Of a DNA stretch of 11,848 nucleotides, positions 6,631 through 11,848 are shown piece after piece (the first letter of the stretch is position 1; each line of letters begins with the position of its first letter). Made by a program: the position numbers and the translations under genes. The notes beneath the pieces were generated by a model. That model did not search any database and was not told where the DNA came from. It saw nothing but the letters and a program-made list of their open reading frames with translations. The stretch is from an uncultured Eubacterium sp. (GTDB lineage Bacteria > Bacillota > Clostridia > Lachnospirales > CAG-274): NCBI GenBank assembly GCA_900543365.1, contig UQRG01000034.1:1-11848 (forward strand), given 5' to 3'.

Positions 6631-7455
6631 TTATGCGTCAATTTTAACAATAGCACCTCTTGGACACTCGCTAACGCATTTGCCACATTGTATGCACTTG
6701 TTATAATCAATTTTAGCAATCTTAGCTGGTGGTACTAAATTACCAATTGTTGTCATTTCAATTGCCTCAACTGGACAATCCTTGGCACACTTGCCACAAC
6801 CGATACAAGATGTTGTACAAGCTTTCATAGCAACTGCTGCTTGGTCAAGGGAGTTACACACAACTCTTATTTTCTTGCCATAAGGTACAAGCTCTATTAA
6901 GTGCTTTGGACATACCTTAATACAAGCACCACAAGCTACACATTTTTCCCTATCAACAACAGCTACACCATTTACAATATGAATTGCATCAAAGGCACAA
7001 GCTGACACACAACTACCATCACCTAAACAACCGTGAGAACAGGCTTTGTGACCACCAGAAACAGATGCCTCAAATCTACAATCGTCTTGTCCATAGTAGT
7101 CAAACTTTGACTTAGCTTTGTCACAATCACCTTGACATTTAACAAAAGCTGTCATTTTTTCTGATGAACCAGCCTCAACACCCATAACAGTAGCAACTTT
7201 TTCTGCAACAGCAGCACCACCGACAGGACAAGCATTTACAGGAGCGTTACCTTTAGCAATAGCCTCAGCTAAGGCATCACAGCCAGCAAAGCCACAACCA
7301 CCACAGTTAGCACCAGGAAGACATTCTCTAACAAGAGGAACTTTTGGGTCCTGCTCAACCTTAAAAATAATAGATGCAAAACCAAGAACTGCACCAAAAA
7401 TCAAACCCATACAGCCTAAAACAAGTACGGGAAATAAAATTGCATTAATATCCAT
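6631..7455 (-). CDS. rnfB: Rnf complex polyferredoxin subunit RnfB
   Basis: Iron-sulfur subunit of the ferredoxin:NAD+ oxidoreductase, 274 residues; it is thought to accept electrons from reduced ferredoxin. An N-terminal membrane anchor (about 5-31) is followed by the RnfB-type cluster region with CLPGANCGGCGFAGC (45-59) and C76. Further cysteines are C107, C111 and C126, then C139/143/149/153. Three ferredoxin motifs follow: C172/175/178/182, C217/220/223/227 and C254/257/260/264. This cluster-rich layout is typical of clostridial RnfB, whose C-terminal ferredoxin region is larger than in many proteobacterial versions. It is the last gene of the operon, 17 bp after rnfA, with GGAGG (7465-7469) nine bases before the start, and is followed by the operon terminator. 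Confidence 0.95.
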   Translation of the reverse strand: MDINAILFPVLVLGCMGLIFGAVLGFASIIFKVEQDPKVPLVRECLPGANCGGCGFAGCDALAEAIAKGNAPVNACPVGGAAVAEKVATVMGVEAGSSEKMTAFVKCQGDCDKAKSKFDYYGQDDCRFEASVSGGHKACSHGCLGDGSCVSACAFDAIHIVNGVAVVDREKCVACGACIKVCPKHLIELVPYGKKIRVVCNSLDQAAVAMKACTTSCIGCGKCAKDCPVEAIEMTTIGNLVPPAKIAKIDYNKCIQCGKCVSECPRGAIVKIDA

Positions 7456-7472
7456 ATTTTAAACCCTCCTTA

Positions 7473-8045
7473 TTAAAGCATACCTGAGAAACCTAAAAAG
7501 GCCATAGACATAAGACCAGCAGTTATAAGTGCAATAGGAAAGCCTTGAAATGCCTTTGGAATAGGACATCTTTCGAGTCTTTCTCTAACACCTGCAAAGA
7601 GGATAATAGCAAGAGCAAAACCTACTGCGGCACCAACACCATTTACTAAAGACTTAATAAATCCATAGTTACTTTCCATATTTGTTACTGTAACACCAAG
7701 TACAGCACAGTTTGTTGTTATAAGAGGAAGATAAACACCAAGTGCCTGATAAAGAGATGGTGAACTTTTCTTAATAAACATTTCTACAAACTGAACTAAT
7801 GATGCAATAATTAAAATAAAGGCAATGTTGTATAAATATGAAAGGTTCATAGGAACGAGTATAAAATTATAAACAAGCCAAGTTGCAGCTGATGCAAGGG
7901 CAATAACAAAGATAACTGCAACGCCCATACCTGCTGCTGTTTCTACTTTCTTAGATACACCAAGGAATGGACAGATACCTAAGAACTTACAGAATATAAA
8001 GTTATTGACGAATATAGCCGCCATTAATGTTATAAATAAATCCAT
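7473..8045 (-). CDS. rnfA: Rnf complex membrane subunit RnfA
   Basis: Polytopic membrane protein of 190 residues with about six transmembrane helices, homologous to RnfE and to NqrE. It forms part of the ion-translocating core. C25 (in FLGICPFLGV) and C113 (in ITTNCAVLG) match the paired cysteines by which RnfA and RnfE together hold an intramembrane iron-sulfur cluster in related Rnf/Nqr complexes. Length is standard for the family. It starts 14 bp after rnfE; its GGAGG (8056-8060) touches the rnfE stop codon, so translation of the two is probably coupled. Confidence 0.95.
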   Translation of the reverse strand: MDLFITLMAAIFVNNFIFCKFLGICPFLGVSKKVETAAGMGVAVIFVIALASAATWLVYNFILVPMNLSYLYNIAFILIIASLVQFVEMFIKKSSPSLYQALGVYLPLITTNCAVLGVTVTNMESNYGFIKSLVNGVGAAVGFALAIILFAGVRERLERCPIPKAFQGFPIALITAGLMSMAFLGFSGML

Positions 8046-8059
8046 TAGCTATCCACCTC

Positions 8060-8647
8060 CTACTTTCTATTTTTTACTAAATTAACTAATACCATAAGGA
8101 ATGCAAGTGTAAAGAATGCACCTGGTGGTAAAATCATAAGTAATGTTTTGCAAGTTTCTGGTAAAAGAGTAAAGCCAAATACACTACCGTTACCAAGTAA
8201 TTCTCTTACTGCACCAAGTACTGTAAGTGCAAGTGTAAATCCTAAACCCATACCAACACCATCAAATAATGATGCAATAGGTCCGTTTTTACCAGCAAAA
8301 GCCTCAGCTCTAGCAAGAATAATACAGTTAACAACGATAAGAGGTATGTATACACCAAGACTTTCATTAAGTGCAGGTACAAAACCTTTTAAAAGCATCT
8401 GAACGATTGTAACGAAAGATGCAATAACTACAATGTAGCAAGGAATTCTTACTGAATCTGGAATTATCTTTCTTATTAAAGAAATAACAAAGTTAGAGCA
8501 TATAAGTACAGCTGTTGTGGAAAGTCCCATACCTACACCGTTAGTAGCTGATGAAGTAACAGCAAGTGTAGGACACATACCTATAACCTGTACAAAAGTA
8601 GGGTTTTCATCAATTATACCATTTTTTATTATTTTAATTGGATTCAT
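8060..8647 (-). CDS. rnfE: Rnf complex membrane subunit RnfE
   Basis: Membrane subunit of 195 residues, about six helices, paralogous to RnfA with inverted topology in known complexes. C25 (VIGMCPTLAV) and C108 (LIVVNCIILARAEAF) are the expected cluster ligands. The ATG shares one base with the rnfG stop (TAATG). Its ribosome site, AGGAGGGG, is the DNA encoding the last residues of RnfG (KGGAN), so the two genes are tightly coupled. Standard family length; nothing is missing. Confidence 0.95.
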   Translation of the reverse strand: MNPIKIIKNGIIDENPTFVQVIGMCPTLAVTSSATNGVGMGLSTTAVLICSNFVISLIRKIIPDSVRIPCYIVVIASFVTIVQMLLKGFVPALNESLGVYIPLIVVNCIILARAEAFAGKNGPIASLFDGVGMGLGFTLALTVLGAVRELLGNGSVFGFTLLPETCKTLLMILPPGAFFTLAFLMVLVNLVKNRK

Positions 8648-9204
8648 TAATTAGCCCCTCCTTTCAAATAATTTTCTGTAACATACTGTATAGCTTCTGT
8701 TGCAGCATCTGCAATAGCCCTTGAAGTAATTGTAGCACCAGTAAGTGCTTCAATATCTCCTCCATCCTTAGTTACTTTTACATCACCGCTTTTGCCTGTA
8801 AACTGACCATAGAAACTTTCATTTTTAGCATTAGCTCCAAGACCTGGAGTTTCATTTGAGCAATCTACTACAGAAAGACCTGTAATAGCACCATTTGAAT
8901 CAACACCGTACATTAACTTAAGACCGGCAGAGAAACCCTTTGTTGTAATAGCTACAGCGTAACCGATTTCATTGCCACTTTCATCAAGGGCTGGTGTTAC
9001 AGAAGTAATGTTGCCTTCATTTACCTCTTTTTCATCTCCAAAACTTGCAGCATTAGGTAAAACAGCTGTCATACTTTCTGTTTTAGCTTTTGAATCTTGT
9101 GCAGCAATAGGTTCTAAAGTAATAGCGTTAACATAGCCTAAAAGACCTGCAGCAATAATACAAATAATAAGAAGAACTGCAGCTGGCTTAATTATCTTTG
9201 ACAT
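8647..9204 (-). CDS. rnfG: Rnf complex flavoprotein subunit RnfG
   Basis: FMN-binding subunit of 185 residues with one N-terminal membrane anchor (about 7-27) and a soluble FMN-binding domain outside the membrane. ETPGLGANAKN (118-128) is the conserved loop. DIEALTGAT (150-158) contains the TGAT flavinylation motif, so T158 is expected to carry FMN through a phosphoester bond made by an ApbE-type flavin transferase, which is not encoded in this window. It begins 2 bases beyond the rnfD stop codon; its AAGGAGGTGA ribosome site lies inside the rnfD terminus (KEVK). Length is normal for clostridial RnfG. Confidence 0.95.
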   Translation of the reverse strand: MSKIIKPAAVLLIICIIAAGLLGYVNAITLEPIAAQDSKAKTESMTAVLPNAASFGDEKEVNEGNITSVTPALDESGNEIGYAVAITTKGFSAGLKLMYGVDSNGAITGLSVVDCSNETPGLGANAKNESFYGQFTGKSGDVKVTKDGGDIEALTGATITSRAIADAATEAIQYVTENYLKGGAN

Positions 9205-9205
9205 A

Positions 9206-10210
9206 TTACTTCACCTCCTTAACTTTAACTGGCTTAACATATCCGAATGTCTTAGGTGTAGTCCATCTATCAATAAGAGGAACACAAAGGTTCATAAGTA
9301 AAATAGAGTAAGATACACCTTCTGGATAACCACCAAATACTCTAATAAGCACTGTTATAAAACCACAGCCAAAGCCCATAATGAACTGACCTGTAGGAGT
9401 AACTGGTGAAGATGCGTAATCAGTTGCCATAAAGAAAGCACCTAACATAAGACCACCGTAGAAAATTTCTGTAAAATCTCTGTTTGAAGCACCCTCAACA
9501 CCACAGAATTTAAGAATATATGTAAATATTAAAACTGTGGCAATGTATAAAACAGGAATTCTCCAAGAAATAACTTTTCTTGCAATAAGGTAAATACCAC
9601 CTAAAATAATAGCAATAGCACAAGTTTCACCAATAGTACCACCAGTGTTACCAATAAGACCTTGAATTAAGTCAGCACCATATGTACCGCCTTCTTTCAT
9701 TGAAGAAAGTGGAGTAGCATAAGTTGCAACATCAACATTAATGAATTTAGTTGGTGTGAAAGCACTACCTGTTGTTAATGTTGGATATGATGCTAAGAGA
9801 AAAGCTCTACCAGCTAATGCCGGGTTAATAAAGTTTTGACCTAAGCCACCAAATAACTGCTTTGCAATAACAATAGCAACACCAGTACCAATAATAGGAA
9901 GAGCAAATACTGCAATAGGATGCTCGCTAAGTGGTAAAGCTGGTAAATTATAAGCAAGTAAAATACCTGTAATAACAGCAGAAAAATCTTTTATTGTATT
10001 AGATTTTTTTGCAATTTTGTTATAAAGTGTTTCCCATACCATAGCTGCAATAATAGATACTGCAATAGTAATGGCAGCAGATACACCAAAAAATACGATA
10101 CCCATTATGCCTGCTGGCACAAGAGCAATAATTACATCTCTCATAACGCTTGAAACGGTTTCTTTTGAGCGAATATGAGGTGATGATGAAACCATTAAAT
10201 TACTGTTCAT
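9206..10210 (-). CDS. rnfD: Rnf complex membrane flavoprotein subunit RnfD
   Basis: Integral membrane subunit of 334 residues with about ten helices, homologous to NqrB, thought to sit in the ion-pumping path. Conserved stretches include FGGLGQNFINPALAGRAFLL (120-139) and MATDYASSPVTPTGQ (261-275). The covalent FMN site should be T166 in DVATYATPL (160-168). This has Thr-Tyr-Ala-Thr where RnfG has Thr-Gly-Ala-Thr, so the assignment rests on position and the invariant Ala-Thr-Pro-Leu. The gene lies 16 bp after rnfC and its AAGGAGTG (10221-10228) overlaps the rnfC stop. A cytoplasmic N-terminus opening SSSPHIRSKETV is usual for the family. Confidence 0.94.
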   Translation of the reverse strand: MNSNLMVSSSPHIRSKETVSSVMRDVIIALVPAGIMGIVFFGVSAAITIAVSIIAAMVWETLYNKIAKKSNTIKDFSAVITGILLAYNLPALPLSEHPIAVFALPIIGTGVAIVIAKQLFGGLGQNFINPALAGRAFLLASYPTLTTGSAFTPTKFINVDVATYATPLSSMKEGGTYGADLIQGLIGNTGGTIGETCAIAIILGGIYLIARKVISWRIPVLYIATVLIFTYILKFCGVEGASNRDFTEIFYGGLMLGAFFMATDYASSPVTPTGQFIMGFGCGFITVLIRVFGGYPEGVSYSILLMNLCVPLIDRWTTPKTFGYVKPVKVKEVK

Positions 10211-10226
10211 ATTAAAAACACACTCC

Positions 10227-11558
10227 TTATTTCTTTCTCTTAGAAGCCATTACTTCGCCTCTGAATGCTATAATTGTCTGAGCTAAATGTCTTTTTGCTG
10301 GACAGACAAAGGAACAAGAGCCACACATAATACAGTCAAGACCGTTGTGAGCCTCAAATGCTGCCATATCACCAGCAAGTGCATCTTGATTAAGTGTCAA
10401 AGGCATAAGACCCATCGGACAGGCACTTACACATTTACCACATCTAATACAGTTTGACTCTGGTGGAAGCTCTGCTGACTTTTTAGTTAAACATAAAAGA
10501 GCTGATGATGTCTTTATAAAAGGAACATCAGTTGAGAATATTGCCTTACCCATCATAGGACCACCAGCAATAATCTTACCGGGTTCTTCTTTAAAGCCAC
10601 CTACCTGTTCGATAAAATCGTTCATATTCATACCAATTCTAACTTGGTAGTTGCCTGGGTTATTTACAGCATCACCAGTAAATGTTACAACTCTTCTCAT
10701 AAGAGGTCTGTCCTGAACGCAAGCTCTTTCAATAGCAAGTACAGTATCAACATTATCTACAATACAACCTTCTGATGAAGGAAGTTTACCTGATTTAACT
10801 TCTCTGCCTGTTACAGCATAAATAAGCTGTTTTTCAGAACCTTGCGGGTACTTTGTTAAAAGAGCAACAACACTAATGTTATCGTAGGCCTGACAGGCTG
10901 CACTAACTGCCTTAATAGCATCTGGCTTATTGTTTTCAATAGCAATGTAACCCTTAGCACCTGGGTGAAGTGTAAGCATAATTGCAAGACCTTGAACAAG
11001 TCTGTCTGTTTTTTCAAGCATTATTCTGTGGTCAGTTGTAAGATATGGCTCACACTCAGCAGCATTGACAATGATTGAGTCAATTTTGTCTGTAGCTGGT
11101 GGGTTTAATTTAATGTGAGTTGGAAAACCTGCACCACCAAGACCAACTATACCTGCGTTTTTGATTTTATTCAAGATTTCATCTCTTGAAAGTTTTTCCC
11201 AGTCCTTGTTTTGACCGAGAGATGGGTCTTCCTCAAAAAGACCATCATTTTCCACAATAATAGACTGTACCATAGCACCGCTTGGAGTAAGCATAGGCTT
11301 AATATCCTTAACTGTACCAGATACAGATGCGTGGATAGGTGAACACATAAATGCTTCAGCTTCAGCTATTTTTTGACCGAGTAAAACTCTATCACCCTTT
11401 TTAACAATAGGAGAGGCTGGGGCACCAATATGCTGACTCATAGGATAAACCATGAGTGCACCTTCTTTGGGCATAATTATTTCTATAGGCTTTTTTTCAG
11501 TTGCCTCTTTGCCCTCTGGTGGATGAATACCACCAATCTTAAAGGTTTTAAGATTCAT
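10227..11558 (-). CDS. rnfC: Rnf complex NADH/NAD+-binding subunit RnfC
   Basis: Peripheral cytoplasmic subunit of 443 residues where electrons are passed to NAD+. The N-terminal part (about 1-110) is a barrel-sandwich domain. GLGGAGFPTHIK (139-150) is the FMN/NADH loop shared with NuoF and is followed by the NAD-binding region. Two ferredoxin motifs lie near the C-terminus: C370/373/376/380 (CIRCGKCVSACP) and C409/412/415/419 (CIMCGSCSFVCP). The protein ends soon afterwards and lacks the long repetitive tail of many proteobacterial RnfC proteins, as usual in clostridia. It is the first gene of the operon. GGAGG at 11568-11572 is nine bases from the ATG, and a leader of about 100 nt with a long hairpin precedes it. 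Confidence 0.96.
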   Translation of the reverse strand: MNLKTFKIGGIHPPEGKEATEKKPIEIIMPKEGALMVYPMSQHIGAPASPIVKKGDRVLLGQKIAEAEAFMCSPIHASVSGTVKDIKPMLTPSGAMVQSIIVENDGLFEEDPSLGQNKDWEKLSRDEILNKIKNAGIVGLGGAGFPTHIKLNPPATDKIDSIIVNAAECEPYLTTDHRIMLEKTDRLVQGLAIMLTLHPGAKGYIAIENNKPDAIKAVSAACQAYDNISVVALLTKYPQGSEKQLIYAVTGREVKSGKLPSSEGCIVDNVDTVLAIERACVQDRPLMRRVVTFTGDAVNNPGNYQVRIGMNMNDFIEQVGGFKEEPGKIIAGGPMMGKAIFSTDVPFIKTSSALLCLTKKSAELPPESNCIRCGKCVSACPMGLMPLTLNQDALAGDMAAFEAHNGLDCIMCGSCSFVCPAKRHLAQTIIAFRGEVMASKRKK

Positions 11559-11583
11559 AATCTGTTTCCTCCTTACTTAGTAT

Positions 11584-11647
11584 AAGAAAATGTAAATAAA
11601 TGTTTTTCTGTTTTTAGACAAAAAAATATTACTATTTACATTTTCTT
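11584..11647 (-). repeat. Long inverted repeat in the rnfC leader
   Basis: AAGAAAATGTAAATA (11584-11598) and TATTTACATTTTCTT (11633-11647) are a perfect 15-bp inverted repeat. Pairing continues inward: 11599-11611 with 11118-30 bases further on at 11618-11630, 13 more positions with one mismatch and one G-U on the minus-strand RNA, closing on a 6-nt loop (11612-11617). Two unpaired bases (11631-11632) separate the two stems. The leader RNA can therefore form a nearly continuous 28-bp rod that begins about 12 nt from the predicted 5' end and stops 11 nt before the GGAGG. No U tract follows it, so it is not a terminator. Confidence 0.75.
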
Positions 11648-11665
11648 TTAATTTACTATACCTTA

Positions 11666-11694
11666 ATAATACAATATTTTTCATAAAAACACAA
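11666..11694 (-). promoter_or_regulatory. Probable promoter of the rnf operon
   Basis: On the minus strand TTGTGT (11689-11694) and TATTAT (11666-11671) are 17 bases apart; the -10 matches 5/6 and the -35 4/6. Transcription would start near 11659, about 100 nt before rnfC. No better pair is seen between here and the start codon. Confidence 0.6.
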
Positions 11695-11714
11695 GTGAAA
11701 TATTGTGGCTTTTT

Positions 11715-11732
11715 GTGTTAAACATATAACAA
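11715..11732. promoter_or_regulatory. Candidate Rex-like redox operator
   Basis: GTGTTAA, a 4-nt gap and ATAACAA match the clostridial Rex-type dyad TTGTTAA-N4-TTAACAA at 12 of 14 positions, as I recall that consensus. It lies about 20 bp upstream of the rnf -35. Rex senses NADH/NAD+, so control of rnf would make sense, but repressor sites more often overlap the promoter, and the AT-rich context makes chance matches easier. Confidence 0.35.
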
Positions 11733-11749
11733 AATAAAGTATTTGGGAA

Positions 11750-11774
11750 ATTGTTTAATGATATATTAGACAAT
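11750..11774. repeat. 25-bp imperfect palindrome, possible operator
   Basis: ATTGTTTAAT (11750-11759) and ATTAGACAAT (11765-11774) are inverted repeats with one mismatch in ten around a 5-nt centre. The half-sites are too far apart for the Rex spacing. It overlaps the -35 element of a weak rightward promoter candidate and lies about 55 bp upstream of the rnf -35, so it could serve either side. The regulator is unknown. Confidence 0.45.
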
Positions 11775-11796
11775 AAAAAACATACAATACTATTAT
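11767..11796 (+). promoter_or_regulatory. Weak candidate rightward promoter
   Basis: TAGACA (11767-11772) and TATTAT (11791-11796), 18 bases apart, each match the consensus at 5/6. No coding frame begins before the window ends, so this is relevant only if a divergent gene lies beyond 11848. The rest of 11797-11848 shows nothing I can assign. Confidence 0.25.
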
Positions 11797-11848
11797 TTTT
11801 ATGCCCCCTTGTAATTTGGCGTGATTTGTAATAAAATATAATTAATAA

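Noticed and set aside
11584..11647. rnfC leader inverted repeat as an attenuator or transcription terminator
   Set aside because: The minus-strand stem is followed by ATACTAAGTAAGG rather than a U tract, and no leader peptide or known riboswitch core is visible.
11797..11848. Two copies of TTGTAAT near the right edge as an operator
   Set aside because: Seven-base direct repeats are easily due to chance in such AT-rich DNA, and no gene context is visible.
1..11848. CRISPR array, insertion sequence, phage genes, tRNA or rRNA
   Set aside because: No regularly spaced repeats, transposase motifs, terminal inverted repeats or structural-RNA signatures were seen on either strand.

Overview
The window looks like the chromosome of a low-GC anaerobic Firmicute, most likely a clostridium of the Lachnospiraceae/Lachnospirales type. 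The basis is the very AT-rich DNA, strong AGGAGG ribosome sites, a clostridial-order Rnf cluster (C-D-G-E-A-B), a monomeric ferredoxin-type [FeFe] hydrogenase and a secreted dockerin-bearing pectate lyase. The species cannot be fixed from this sequence.

Layout from left to right. Positions 2-61 hold the tail of an unidentified plus-strand gene. It is followed at 87-1553 by a complete [FeFe] hydrogenase with an N-terminal ferredoxin-like region. A hairpin at 1583-1634 separates it from a convergent Rrf2-family regulator (1670-2119, minus) that has a full-consensus promoter. A 423-bp AT-rich spacer (2120-2542) contains a doubtful 48-codon ORF and the promoter of a small Cys-rich C_GCAxxG_C_C-type redox protein (2543-2956, plus). 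A second bidirectional-looking hairpin (2962-3000) separates that gene from a large minus-strand gene (3012-6356) for a secreted pectate lyase ending in a dockerin-like module. This gene has its own extended -10 promoter and a palindrome in the leader. Upstream of it, on the same strand, is the complete six-gene rnf operon, rnfCDGEAB (11558 down to 6631), ending in a GC-rich hairpin. The last 290 bp hold the rnf promoter, an unusually long leader hairpin, and possible operators.

Together the core genes handle reduced ferredoxin. The hydrogenase can exchange ferredoxin electrons with protons/H2. The Rnf complex oxidises ferredoxin with NAD+ and pumps Na+ or H+. The pectate lyase would supply pectin-derived sugar whose fermentation generates that reduced ferredoxin, but this link is inferred from proximity only. 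The Rrf2 regulator and the Cys-rich protein suggest a redox or stress theme, with targets unknown.

Most of the window is recognisable. I see no CRISPR array, transposon, tRNA or rRNA, and no clear new defence or biosynthetic system. The parts least explained by known genes are regulatory: the roughly 28-bp leader hairpin of rnfC, the Rex-like and 25-bp dyads upstream of it, the palindrome at the pectate lyase start site, and two hairpins sharing the same basal stem.
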